The notes beneath the pieces were generated by a model. It was not told where the DNA came from, did not search any database, and was given only the letters and a program-made list of their open reading frames with translations. From contig NZ_CAWUDI010000046.1 in assembly GCF_963920925.1 (NCBI RefSeq), positions 4,087 to 68,086 on the forward strand: DNA of 64,000 nt, written 5' to 3'. The position numbers and the translations under genes are program-made. This stretch comes from Rivularia sp963920925. GTDB lineage: Bacteria > Cyanobacteriota > Cyanobacteriia > Cyanobacteriales > Nostocaceae. Shown here one piece after another: positions 17,253-25,758 of this stretch (positions are counted from its first letter, which is position 1; every line of letters begins with the position of its first letter).

Positions 17253-17705
17253 ATGAAAATTACGACAATCCAAGCGCTGATACCCAATCCGGATATGGTG
17301 CCTACAATGCAACCAGTCAGAAAAAGATTTTTCCTTATTTTCCTTAAACTTATATCGCGTTTAGCATTAGCCTCTATCTTGATGTCGGGCTTACTCAGTT
17401 GCAGTAACGTTAACGAATACGGAATGAATGCCATTGGCGTGAATGTGACTGCAATTAACGAGCTAACACCGCAAAACAAAGACAATAAAGATCCCGTTTA
17501 CGTGAGCGGTAAGGTAGAAAGAAAAGTACCTTTGCTAGAAAAACAAATGTATCAGATAGAGGACTCCACTGGCAAAATTTGGGTGTTAACCAATCAGAAA
17601 AATTGGAAAGTAGGAGACAAAGTTGTCGTTAAAGCCATACCTCAATATGAAAGCATTCCTATATCTGGTGCAGAATTAGGACAAGTTTATTTGGAAGAAA
17701 AGTAA
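17253..17705 (+). CDS. Lipoprotein with OB-fold-like domain
   Basis: A protein of about 150 residues with a lipoprotein signal: basic RKRFFLIFLKLISR, hydrophobic LALASILMSGL and the lipobox LLSC. The mature part reads as a small beta-barrel: DPVYVSGKVERKVPLLEKQMYQIEDSTGKIWVLTN, then GDKVVVKAIPQY. This resembles the OB-fold stress or nucleic-acid-binding-like domain seen in short exported cyanobacterial proteins. The start is uncertain: ATG at 17253, 17295 or 17307 all give a usable signal, with 17307 giving the most typical length. It is divergent from folD. Confidence 0.7.
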   Translation: MKITTIQALIPNPDMVPTMQPVRKRFFLIFLKLISRLALASILMSGLLSCSNVNEYGMNAIGVNVTAINELTPQNKDNKDPVYVSGKVERKVPLLEKQMYQIEDSTGKIWVLTNQKNWKVGDKVVVKAIPQYESIPISGAELGQVYLEEK

Positions 17706-17799
17706 AGGTTATAGCTTAAAGGTTATAGGTTATAGGTCAAAGGTTAAAGGTGTTAAAGCCGCTTGCTGGAAATAAATATTCCTATTTTCACTGTTCCAT

Positions 17800-18252
17800 A
17801 TGAATAATCAAGATAAACAGGTGCATTATGTGTCCCTCGCCATTCTCTACAAAGACAATAAATTTCTGATGCAGTTGCGAGATAACATTCCAACTATTCC
17901 TTATCCGGGTTACTGGGCATTTTTCGGCGGACATATTGAAGCAGGTGAAACCCCAGAAATCGCCGTCAGAAGAGAAATTATCGAAGAAATCAGCTATACG
18001 TTACCAGAAAAAATTTACGAATTTGGTCGTTATGACTCAGAAAAAGCAGTACGTCATGTTTTCCACGCACCCCTAGAAGTTGAACTAGATCAATTAGTTC
18101 TCGGTGAAGGTTGGGATATGGGTTTGGTAACTCCCGAAGAAATTCGTCAAGGCAAACGTTATTCAACAGCAGCAGGGGAAGAAAGACCTTTAGGTGATGT
18201 GCATCAAAGGATTTTGCTGGATTTTATCAAGTTGAGAATTGGGAATGGGTAA
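17800..18252 (+). CDS. NUDIX hydrolase
   Basis: A 150-residue protein carrying the complete Nudix box, GHIEAGETPEIAVRREIIEEISY (G-x5-E-x7-REU-x-E-E-x-G/S-U), at about residues 46-68. Nudix enzymes hydrolyse nucleoside-diphosphate derivatives with Mg2+; this sequence does not show which one. The N-terminal strand YVSLAILYKDNKFLMQLRD and the following PGYWAFFGG are typical. The preceding 90 bp carry heptad-like GGTTATA repeats. It stands alone. Confidence 0.88.
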   Translation: MNNQDKQVHYVSLAILYKDNKFLMQLRDNIPTIPYPGYWAFFGGHIEAGETPEIAVRREIIEEISYTLPEKIYEFGRYDSEKAVRHVFHAPLEVELDQLVLGEGWDMGLVTPEEIRQGKRYSTAAGEERPLGDVHQRILLDFIKLRIGNG

Positions 18253-18456
18253 TTGGGCCGCAGGGAATAGTTAGGAGTTAATTTCTCCCCATTTCCCCCT
18301 CTCGCTAATTACCCATTACCCATTACCAGTAAATAATTCATAAACTTTCCGGAATAGATAGAAATACGGTGGAAGTAATAATCAGCTTGACGAATTCTAT
18401 AGCCAATTTTTATATCGAAACCGGGAAACTTCATCTATTAAATCCCGTTAATTATT

Positions 18457-18485
18457 AAAAGCTCAGTCTTTATGGCTGGGCTTTT
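18457..18485 (+). terminator. Intrinsic-terminator-like hairpin
   Basis: AAAAGCTCAG (18457-18466) pairs with CTGGGCTTTT (18476-18485) with one G-U pair and a 9-base loop, and T-rich DNA (GACGTTTTT) follows. No gene ends within 200 bp upstream, so it may terminate the NUDIX transcript or an unannotated RNA. Confidence 0.55.
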
Positions 18486-18704
18486 GACGTTTTTAATAGG
18501 AGGGGATTGGGAATTGGGGATTGGTAAAGGGCTTCGCCCTAGCTATCAGTTCTTAGCTATCAGCTATCAGCCGGCTAAGACTTGGCTTTAGACCTCGCCG
18601 CCAGCCATTAAAGACCACCAAGCTCATGTTGGAAGAGGCTTTATTTAAACCGGCGGAGCTTAAAAGTAAATACCTGGCGATTGGAAATCGCGGCTACACA
18701 GGCA

Positions 18705-18724
18705 AAACCCACCTCCGTGGGTTT
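18705..18724. terminator. Perfect 8-bp hairpin AAACCCAC / GTGGGTTT
   Basis: The arms at 18705-18712 and 18717-18724 enclose the loop CTCC and are followed by ATTAGTAGG. The neighbouring CGCGGCTACACAGGCAAAA is a word I recall from many cyanobacterial intergenic regions, so this is probably the hairpin end of a dispersed repeat. Confidence 0.5.
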
Positions 18725-19338
18725 ATTAGTAGGTTGGGTTAAAGGCGCATGAATAATATTTATGGTTGATTAATCAACCTTTATATAATCAAATCTTTTC
18801 AAAAAGCCCCAACTCATCAAACTTCTGTATTCATATTCCTTCACAAACCCGTTACCCAACTTTACATATTTTTTTTAATTGACAGTATTCTCAATTAAGC
18901 CACGAGATTACAATACTTTCCGCTGTAATATGCTATTGTTATTCTTAGGGAAGCAGTTTACTCAGATTTTAATTTCCCCACAGTTTTAAACTATAAATCT
19001 CTTCACAGAATAGCAATTAGCCTGATATTTGCATCATTTATATACTACAAAGCTGAAGAATCATTGAAAAATGTTCGTAGTTAATATGAAGCGATGTAAA
19101 TTCTATTGTGATTAATCAGACAAAAAACAGTTTGTTCAAATACTGGTATTGACAAAAAAACCGTTTTACTATTTTGGATTTTGGATTAAAAATCTTAATT
19201 AAGAGTGAGGAGTTATGAAAATTGAATTCTTCCCCCTCTACCCCCTCTCCCCCTCTCCCCCCTCTCTCCATGCCCAATTACCAATGCCCCATTCCCCCAC
19301 CCTTCATATAAACTTATAACTATTGTGGAGAAGGTGCT

Positions 19339-20424
19339 ATGGCTGAAGGTTTCAAACTGCCGAGATGGTTAAGTTTCGGGTTGGCTTTTCCGTTATTTAT
19401 TTTAAATGCTTGGGTATTGCTTGGGGTGATAAAATATCTTCAACCCTTGGTAGATATAGTTATTGCAGCGGTATTGCTGGCTTTTGTTTTAGAGTATCCG
19501 ATTGGTTTTTTCCAAAAGCGAGGGGTAAACCGTAATTTAGCGACTGCGGGAGTGTTGTTGTTAGCGATTGTAATAGTCGTAGTTTTAGGAATTATAGTTT
19601 TACCGTTAATTCTCGAACAGGTAAACGAATTAGTTAATATACTGCCCAATTGGATTGATTCTGGTACGCAACAGTTACAAACTTTTCAAAATTGGGCTGC
19701 TACTCAACAGCTACCAATTAACCCAAGTGGTTTACTTCCCGATATTCTGGAAAAATTATCTAATCAAGTGCAAAGCTTGAGTGGAAGGATAATAGGTTTA
19801 GCTTTTGGTACAATCGGCAGCGTTTTAAATATATTGCTGACGGTAGTGCTAACTTTATACATGATTTTAAATGGCGATCGCGTTTGGGAGGGGATATTAA
19901 AATGGTTTCCTTCTCACATTTCTAAGCAGGTAAGCGAGTCTTTGAGTGAAGACTTTCAGAATTACTTTATCGGACAAGCAACTTTAGCTTTGATTCTGGC
20001 AACTGGGTTAACTTTGGCTTTTGTAGCGTTGCGAGTGCCTTTAAATTTATTATTTGCATTAGTTATTGGATTTTTTGCGTTATTTCCCTTCGGTACTGGT
20101 ATTGGAATTACTTTGGTAAGTTTGTTGGTGGGATTAAAAAACTTTTGGTTGGGAGTTGAAGTTTTAACGGTAGCTATTGCAATTGACCAGTTTAATTATA
20201 ATTTTGTTGCACCGCGTATTCTCAGTAAATTTACGGGACTGAATCCAGTTTGGGTAGTAATTTCGTTGTTGGTTGGTGCTAAATTGTTGGGAGTTTTGGG
20301 ATTATTAATTGCGATTCCCTTAGCTAGCTTTATTAAAAGTGTTGCCGATAGTTGGAGAGATGGGGATTTTAATATTGTTGATAAGAAAGAATTAGAAGAA
20401 TCAGAGTTAGGAGTTAGGAGTTAA
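19339..20424 (+). CDS. AI-2E family transporter
   Basis: A 361-residue membrane protein with about eight hydrophobic segments. It shows the family blocks LQPLVDIVIAAVLLAFVLEYPI, QNYFIGQATLALILATGLTLAF, FPFGTGIGI, FVAPRILSKFTGLNPVWVVISLLVGAKLLGVLGLLIAIPLAS. The family (after E. coli TqsA) includes exporters of signalling molecules and Na+/H+ or auxin-like exporters; the substrate here is unknown. The ATG at 19339 follows GGAGAAGG. The C-terminus (ELGVRS) reads into GAGTTAG repeats. Confidence 0.92.
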   Translation: MAEGFKLPRWLSFGLAFPLFILNAWVLLGVIKYLQPLVDIVIAAVLLAFVLEYPIGFFQKRGVNRNLATAGVLLLAIVIVVVLGIIVLPLILEQVNELVNILPNWIDSGTQQLQTFQNWAATQQLPINPSGLLPDILEKLSNQVQSLSGRIIGLAFGTIGSVLNILLTVVLTLYMILNGDRVWEGILKWFPSHISKQVSESLSEDFQNYFIGQATLALILATGLTLAFVALRVPLNLLFALVIGFFALFPFGTGIGITLVSLLVGLKNFWLGVEVLTVAIAIDQFNYNFVAPRILSKFTGLNPVWVVISLLVGAKLLGVLGLLIAIPLASFIKSVADSWRDGDFNIVDKKELEESELGVRS

Positions 20425-20426
20425 GT

Positions 20427-20500
20427 TGTAGGTTGGGTTAGACGCTTTAATGATTTAGGGTTTGAGTTAACAATTTATATAGCGTCGTAACCCAAAATCT
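20427..20500 (+). repeat. GTAGGTTGGGTT repeat, half copy
   Basis: Contains TGTAGGTTGGGTTAGACGC at the left and CGTAACCCAA at the right, forming one hairpin (GTTGGGTTAGACG... with ...CGTAACCCAA). It corresponds to the left arm of the full-length copies at 22298, 24838 and 25330. Confidence 0.85.
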
Positions 20501-20536
20501 CTAACTATCGTATATTAATCAATATCTATAAAAAAA

Positions 20537-21160
20537 ATGCCCTACAGTGATTTTACTCTGAGAAAGGTGAGACAAGATTTTAATTTAACGATTGTCGAAC
20601 AAAACACCTTTTTAGATAATATTCAATCTCAACAACCAAGTCTATTCCTAGCTGAATTTATCAAAAAATATTTACCTTTAGCCTTAGCATTAAATACTGA
20701 GAAAGCTAGGTCAGAAATGTTGATTTGTCCTATATTACTAGAAATTAAAGAAATTTGTACATCTTCTATTAGCTTATTTTCAGGTAATGATTTTACAGTT
20801 GATGCATCGGTAGGACTTTCTGGAGTCTGTGATTTTTTAATTAGTCTTTCTTCCGAGCAACTTTTTGTAGAAGCACCAGCAATAGTTATAGTAGAAGCGA
20901 AAAAAGAAGATTTGAATGGTGGTTTGGGACAGTGTGTTGCAGAAATGATCGCAGCGCAAAGATTTAACGAAACGAATAATACTTCTATTCCGATTATCTA
21001 TGGTACCGTTACCACTGGCGATCGCTGGAAATTTCTCAAAATTGAAAATCAAACCGTGACAATAGGATTGATAGAATATACTCTTCCCCCGTTAGAAGAA
21101 ATTCTAGGAATTTTGGTTAGTTTTATTAAATCTGAAGACTTACAAAAAGCCCCCCTTTAA
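20537..21160 (+). CDS. Hypothetical protein with PD-(D/E)xK-like core
   Basis: A 207-residue soluble protein. The middle shows VDASVGLSGVCDFLISLS followed about 20 residues later by IVIVEAKKEDLNGGLGQCVAEM: an Asp, then E-A-K on a strand and a following helix with Q, matching the nuclease-like PD-(D/E)xK layout. Similar cyanobacterial proteins are of unknown function. The last codons (KAPL, stop) lie inside a C/G-rich hairpin repeat (21144-21180), so the natural C-terminus may have been replaced by the insertion of that repeat. Confidence 0.65.
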   Translation: MPYSDFTLRKVRQDFNLTIVEQNTFLDNIQSQQPSLFLAEFIKKYLPLALALNTEKARSEMLICPILLEIKEICTSSISLFSGNDFTVDASVGLSGVCDFLISLSSEQLFVEAPAIVIVEAKKEDLNGGLGQCVAEMIAAQRFNETNNTSIPIIYGTVTTGDRWKFLKIENQTVTIGLIEYTLPPLEEILGILVSFIKSEDLQKAPL

Positions 21161-21180
21161 AAAGGGGGGTTGGGGGGATC
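21144..21180. repeat. Dispersed hairpin repeat AAAAGCCCCCCTTT / AAAGGGGGG
   Basis: CCCCCCTTT (21150-21158) and AAAGGGGGG (21161-21169) are perfect inverted repeats, followed by TTGGGGGGATC. This is a very common cyanobacterial intergenic repeat. It overlaps the stop of the preceding gene and can form a strong terminator-like stem. Confidence 0.8.
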
Positions 21181-21299
21181 TGAATATCTCTGGTAATAAA
21201 TCATATTTTTGTATACTTATTTTAATCAAATTACTTAAATCGAAATTCCAGCTTTCCAACTGGGAATACTTTATTTTGAATTATTATCATTAAAATTAT

Positions 21300-22282
21300 A
21301 TGCCTGTAAATCAAATCATCGCTCAACTATCACCAGAGCAACAAGCGTTAATTCCAGTTTACAAGGAAAAATGGCGTAAAATTGCTCGTTCAACCCAGAG
21401 AATTGATAAAGAAAAAGCAGCAGAATCGGTAAAGGCAGCTTTTGAATTAATTGGTGAAACGGAACCAAAAGTGTATTTCTTTGACAGCATTTTTTCAGCT
21501 ATCAACGAATATAACGATAACGATGATTTGATTTGCTTTGGTTTAAACGATAATTTGTTCTTCAAAGTTGAGATTTCCGTTAATTTTATTTGCTTGAATC
21601 TATCGATGAAGAAAAGTTTATTCCCTTAGATACCCAGAGAAAATACATCAAATTCGATTTATTAATTGCCGAATGCAGCTACTATGACTTTTGTATTTCC
21701 GTCTTAGATTATCCCCACGACGAACAAAGATGGCAGATTTTGCAAAATATCGTGATAAATTGTCCTTGGTTTTTCCCGTTTCAAGAAATTTGCTTTATAT
21801 GTAATCGCCCGATTAAATTATCCTTCGATCGAGAAAACCGTCTTCATGCAGATGGTGAAGCTGCGATCGAACACGCTGACGGTTATAAGGTTTATGCTAA
21901 TAGCGGGGTGTTATTGCCGGATAAATACGGTACTATTCCAACATCGGAATGGAAATCTCAATGGTTGCTGTCAGAAAGAAACGCGGAATTAAGAAGAATT
22001 TTGGTACAGGGAGTTGGTAACTACCGGATTTGTGAAGAATTGGGAGCAGTTGAATTAGATTCTTGGCAAGAATATACTTTACTAAAGATTGAGAATTATA
22101 TCGAAGTTGATGAATGGGCTTCGCAAGATGCTAATGAAGCCATGCATTTATTAAAGATGACTTGTCCAAGTACGGGACATATTCATTTTTTAAGAGTACC
22201 TCCCGATATTAATTCAGCAAGGGAAGCGATAACTTGGGTTAATTGGGGAATCGATCCAGAAGAATTTGCCGTGCAAACTTGA
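21300..22282 (+). pseudogene. Frameshifted DUF6745-like gene
   Basis: Two overlapping frames read as one protein. The first (from ATG 21300) has QIIAQLSPEQQALIPVYKEKWRKIA, ESVKAAFELIG and YFFDS, the usual start of the cyanobacterial DUF6745 family. It goes out of frame around 21575-21610. The second frame then continues with LLIAECSYYDFCISVL, WFFPFQEICFICNRP, GVGNYRICEELG, ARLHADGEAA-like DNA and MTCPSTGHIHFLRVPP, all typical of the middle and end of the family. The second frame has a TAA at 21581, so the shift lies between there and about 21612. The glutamine/leucine-rich stretch usually found in the middle is also short. It is either a genuine pseudogene or a sequencing error in an A/T run; the function of intact members is unknown. 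Confidence 0.75.
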
Positions 22283-22297
22283 ATTAATTGTATTTAT

Positions 22298-22469
22298 TGT
22301 AGGTTGGGTTAGACGCTTTTATCATTTGGGGTTTAAATTAAAAATCTACATAGCGGCGTAACCCAACATCTTGCGGGTTTATCCAATAAAGGCTGGTGTT
22401 GGGTTACGACACCATAAGTAAAGATGCTTGTAATAATCAAGTTTGGTTTTGGTGTCTAACCCAACCTAC
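22298..22469 (+). repeat. GTAGGTTGGGTT element, full copy left of the R-M genes
   Basis: The ends are TGTAGGTTGGGTTAGAC and GTGTCTAACCCAACCTAC (inverted). The middle holds CGTAACCCAACAT and TGTTGGGTTACGACACC, so the element folds into two hairpins in a row inside one long inverted repeat. It is very similar, in the same orientation, to the copy at 24838. Confidence 0.9.
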
Positions 22470-22568
22470 GAATTACATTTAGAAAATTTTATTCCAAAAT
22501 TTATTCTAAAATAACAAGCAATTTGGTAAAATCCAAAAAATAAATGAGTTAACTATATTTAATCGAAA

Positions 22569-23939
22569 ATGCAATTAAGTGATAATGCTCAACAGTTAGA
22601 TTTATTTCAATTATTTAAACCAAATCTGGTAACTATCCAAACTAAATTTACTTTTATAGACTTATTTGCTGGGATTGGCGGATTTAGAATTCCTCTTTCA
22701 GAATTAGGAGGAGTTTGTCTGGGTTATTCAGAAATAGATAAAGAAGCAATCAAAACTTATCAGAAAAACTTTGTTAATAATACAGATTCAGATGAGTTGT
22801 TTTTAGGAGATATCAATAATATAAATAAATTACCTTTTGATATAGATGTTATTGTCGGGGGAGTTCCTTGTCAACCTTGGTCAATTGCAGGAAAATTAAA
22901 AGGTTTAGACGATCCAAGAGGTAAGTTATGGTTGGATGTTGTTCGAGTAGTGGAACTTAATAAACCCAAAGCTTTTATTTTTGAAAATGTCAAAGGTTTA
23001 ATGGAACCTAGAAATAAAGGTAGTCTTAATTATATTATTAGCAATTTGACAACGTTAGGTTATGTAGTCAAATCTCAAGTATTAAATTCCTATGATTTTG
23101 GTTTACCTCAAGATAGAGACAGGATATTCATTGTTGGAATTAGAAATGATTTAGATAACTGTTGGGGTTTTAGCTTTCCGAAACCTTTAGATAAGAAAAT
23201 CAAACTTCATGATGTAATTGATGGTATTGAAAAGAGTGATTTTGTCAAGAAAAAGTTTGCTCCAGAAGTGTTATATCAAGGTGGGAAAGTACCGGCTTCG
23301 AGAGGTAGATTTCAAAAAAAAGATGAACTAAATGATTTTTTTACCTTTGCTGATATAAGAGACGGACATACCACGGTTCATTCTTGGGATTTAATTGATA
23401 CAAGTGCTAGAGAAAAGTTAATCTGTAAAGCGATTTTAAAAAATCGAAGAAAAAAAATTTACGGACCGAAAGATGGTAATCCTTTAAGTTTTCAAGTTTT
23501 AGAAAAAATCATCCCGAATCTTAATCAAGAAGAACTGGATATTTTAACTAAAAAAGAGATTCTGCGATTAGTTGAAGATAAAGGATATGAATTTGTTAAC
23601 TCCAAGATTTCTTCAGGAATTGACGGAGTATCTAAAATATTTTTACCTCATGCTGATGCAATAGCAACTTTAACAGCAACGGGAACCAGAGATTTAGTGG
23701 CAACAGTCTCTTTAGAATGTCAACAGCCAGAATTATATAAACAAGATTTTATTCAGAAAATTTATCAACCAAAAAAATTTAAACCTTTAACAGCCCAAGA
23801 TTATGCAAAACTACAAGGATTTCCCGAATCTTTTCAGATAGCTGACAGCGAAACAACAGCAAAACATCAATTTGGTAATGCGGTTTCAGTTCCAGTTGTT
23901 TATAATTTAGCGAAAGCATTGTTAGAATTTATTTTGTAA
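22569..23939 (+). CDS. DNA cytosine-5 methyltransferase (type II)
   Basis: A 456-residue m5C methyltransferase. Motif I FIDLFAGIGGFRIP is at about residue 29, motif IV GGVPCQPWS (catalytic Cys) at about 100, motif VI FIFENVKGLM, motif VIII QDRDRIFIVGI, and motif X KHQFGNAVSVPV near the C-terminus. The long region between VIII and X (including DGHTTVHSWDL) is the target-recognition domain. It transfers a methyl group from SAM to cytosine at the site cut by the partner. It is followed after 28 bp by a restriction-endonuclease gene, forming a two-gene type II system. If the partner is of the TdeIII type, the site would be GGNCC-like. Confidence 0.95.
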   Translation: MQLSDNAQQLDLFQLFKPNLVTIQTKFTFIDLFAGIGGFRIPLSELGGVCLGYSEIDKEAIKTYQKNFVNNTDSDELFLGDINNINKLPFDIDVIVGGVPCQPWSIAGKLKGLDDPRGKLWLDVVRVVELNKPKAFIFENVKGLMEPRNKGSLNYIISNLTTLGYVVKSQVLNSYDFGLPQDRDRIFIVGIRNDLDNCWGFSFPKPLDKKIKLHDVIDGIEKSDFVKKKFAPEVLYQGGKVPASRGRFQKKDELNDFFTFADIRDGHTTVHSWDLIDTSAREKLICKAILKNRRKKIYGPKDGNPLSFQVLEKIIPNLNQEELDILTKKEILRLVEDKGYEFVNSKISSGIDGVSKIFLPHADAIATLTATGTRDLVATVSLECQQPELYKQDFIQKIYQPKKFKPLTAQDYAKLQGFPESFQIADSETTAKHQFGNAVSVPVVYNLAKALLEFIL

Positions 23940-23967
23940 TTTTTGATAATTTTATATAATTGATAAT

Positions 23968-24810
23968 ATGACAGCTATTAGCTCTAATACTAGAATTACA
24001 ATTAAAGGTTATTTAGAAGGTTTTATTCAAGGGCTTATAGATGAGTATAAAGGACGTGAAATATTAAAGCCAGACGATGCAGAAGAATATTTATCCAGAT
24101 TTTCATCTAAAGGTGAATTAAAACCATTTCAAGCAGCATTAATTCCTCCAGCATTAATACGCATCAATCAATTTGAACGCGGTTTAAGTACAAGGTTAGG
24201 AAATTCTATTGAAGAATGCGCTCGTTTAATTGCTCTTGAACATCATCAAGAAGCGCGTCGAGGTTACGATGTCAAAGCAGATGTAAGTCTTGCAGCATTC
24301 GCGGAAGCCGAGCGTCAAAAGGAAAATTATGAATCATCAGTTAAGACAGGAAAAGCTAAACCAACTTTAGCAGAAATGATAGCAGCAGTACTGCAAGCTA
24401 GACGCACTGATGATTTAGAAACAAAAAGCGTTCGTACAGACTTGTATATTGTGGCAAAAGATGGAACCGAATATTTTTTTGAAATTAAAGCACCAAAACC
24501 CAATAAAGGACAATGTTTAGAAGTTACACAACGTTTGCTGAGATTTCACTTATTACATGGTAAATCTCGTCCTCAAATTCAGGCTTATTATGCTATGCCT
24601 TATAATCCTTACGGAGCCACAAAAGCTGATTATAAATGGTCATATGCAAAAAAATATATGCCTTTTAAAGATGCTGTAGTTATTGGTAATGAGTTTTGGA
24701 ATATTATTGGAGGAGAAACAGCTTACAGCGAATTATTAGAGATTTACTTAGAAGTTGGTAGCGAAAAAAGTAAGCATATGCTCGATACTTTAGCTTTTGG
24801 ATTTGAATAA
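23968..24810 (+). CDS. TdeIII-type type II restriction endonuclease
   Basis: A 280-residue protein resembling the TdeIII/MjaII restriction endonuclease family. Notable blocks are FQAALIPPALIRINQFERGLSTRLGNSIEECARLIA, HQEARRGYDV, and the nuclease core TDLYIVAKDGTEYFFEIKAPKPNKGQ, which carries the D...E-I-K of PD-(D/E)xK enzymes. Family members cut GGNCC-type sites; I recall this rather than derive it. It sits directly downstream of the methyltransferase on the same strand, as expected of a restriction-modification pair. It looks full length and intact. Confidence 0.8.
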   Translation: MTAISSNTRITIKGYLEGFIQGLIDEYKGREILKPDDAEEYLSRFSSKGELKPFQAALIPPALIRINQFERGLSTRLGNSIEECARLIALEHHQEARRGYDVKADVSLAAFAEAERQKENYESSVKTGKAKPTLAEMIAAVLQARRTDDLETKSVRTDLYIVAKDGTEYFFEIKAPKPNKGQCLEVTQRLLRFHLLHGKSRPQIQAYYAMPYNPYGATKADYKWSYAKKYMPFKDAVVIGNEFWNIIGGETAYSELLEIYLEVGSEKSKHMLDTLAFGFE

Positions 24811-24837
24811 TAATTTTGAAACATCCTTAATACTAAA

Positions 24838-25007
24838 TGTAGGTTGGGTTAGACACTTTTACAATTTGGGGTTTAAATTAAAAATCTACATAGCGGCGTA
24901 ACCCAACATCTTCTTATTTATCCATTTCGGCTAATGTTGGGTTACGACACCATAAGTAAAGATGCTTGTAATAATCAAGTTTGGTTTTGGTGTCTAACCC
25001 AACCTAC
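24838..25007 (+). repeat. GTAGGTTGGGTT element, full copy right of the R-M genes
   Basis: Starts TGTAGGTTGGGTTAGACAC and ends GTGTCTAACCCAACCTAC. The second half (ACACCATAAGTAAAGATGCT and onward) matches the copy at 22298 almost base for base. The two copies form direct repeats about 2.4 kb apart that bracket the methyltransferase and endonuclease. Confidence 0.9.
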
Positions 25008-25329
25008 CAACTACAACCTACAAACTTACAAAAGTCTTTTTCAAAAACAGTATATACACGTCCCAACAGGATTATATCAAAAAAATAATTTAAATTTTGA
25101 CAACCTTTTTATACAGTAACGATAACAAGGTAATTTCGTTTATTAAATGACAAGACTTGCAATATTAATGATGCCATTCTCAATTAACTAAAAACTTGTA
25201 ATTTTTTATCACAATCTATAGCTTCAAACCCATAAATTAGATTTTTAAACATTGAGTTTTATTAAGCAAAAAATTATTTGATACGAAAATTAAGTTTATA
25301 AAGCCGTATTTCAACGGTTGAGTAATTAT

Positions 25330-25501
25330 TGTAGGTTGGGTTATACGCTTTTATAATTTAAGGTTTTAGCTAAGAATCTACATAGCCTCGTAACCCAACA
25401 TCACCCCAAGTAGATATACCCGCAAGATGTTGGGTTACGACACCAGAGGAAAAATTCTCGTAACAATCAAGTTTGATCGAGGGTGTCTAACCCAACCTAC
25501 A
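25330..25501 (+). repeat. GTAGGTTGGGTT element, third full copy (gap 24811-25758)
   Basis: Same ends (TGTAGGTTGGGTT ... AACCCAACCTACA) and same double-hairpin design, but more diverged in the interior than the two copies around the restriction-modification genes. The DNA between 25008 and 25330 and between 25502 and 25758 is AT-rich and shows no gene. Confidence 0.9.
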
Positions 25502-25758
25502 ATTTACAAATTAAGAAAAATAGGTATTTTATTTAACTGCAATCAAATAAAAATAGTAATTATATTGAGAAAAAGCCGGAGTTATATAAATAGCAATTGT
25601 AAAAAATGCAGCAAATAACCTGTAGTCAACTTGATGTAGAGGGTTAAAACCCTCACTACAAACCTAAAGAAAAATAAATAAACCTTGAGTAGCTTCCGGA
25701 TAATCTCGCAATCGGGTTATCATCATATATTGTCAGCTTGCAATCTGCATCAATATCC

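Larger units (their letters stand above)
18253..19338. other. 1.1-kb gene-free stretch with hairpins and repeat sequence
   Basis: No convincing coding frame is seen. The stretch holds short tandem repeats (about 18285-18330, 18505-18580), a terminator-like hairpin at 18457-18485, a second hairpin at 18705-18724, and a dispersed cyanobacterial intergenic word around 18680-18725 (GGCGATTGGAAATCGCGGCT and CTACACAGGCAAAACCCACC). From 18780 to 19200 the DNA is AT-rich with no recognisable feature. A polypyrimidine-rich CCCCCTCT repeat lies at about 19230-19310, shortly before the AI-2E gene. A small RNA ending at 18485 is possible but unproven. Confidence 0.6.

Noticed and set aside
18253..19338. 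tRNA, tmRNA or 6S RNA in the large gap
   Set aside because: No cloverleaf, T-loop or known consensus found by reading; only isolated hairpins.
24934..25119. Small plus-strand frame MLGYDT...
   Set aside because: Lies in the right arm of the GTAGGTTGGGTT element; the same peptide start appears in the copy at 25427, showing repeat origin.
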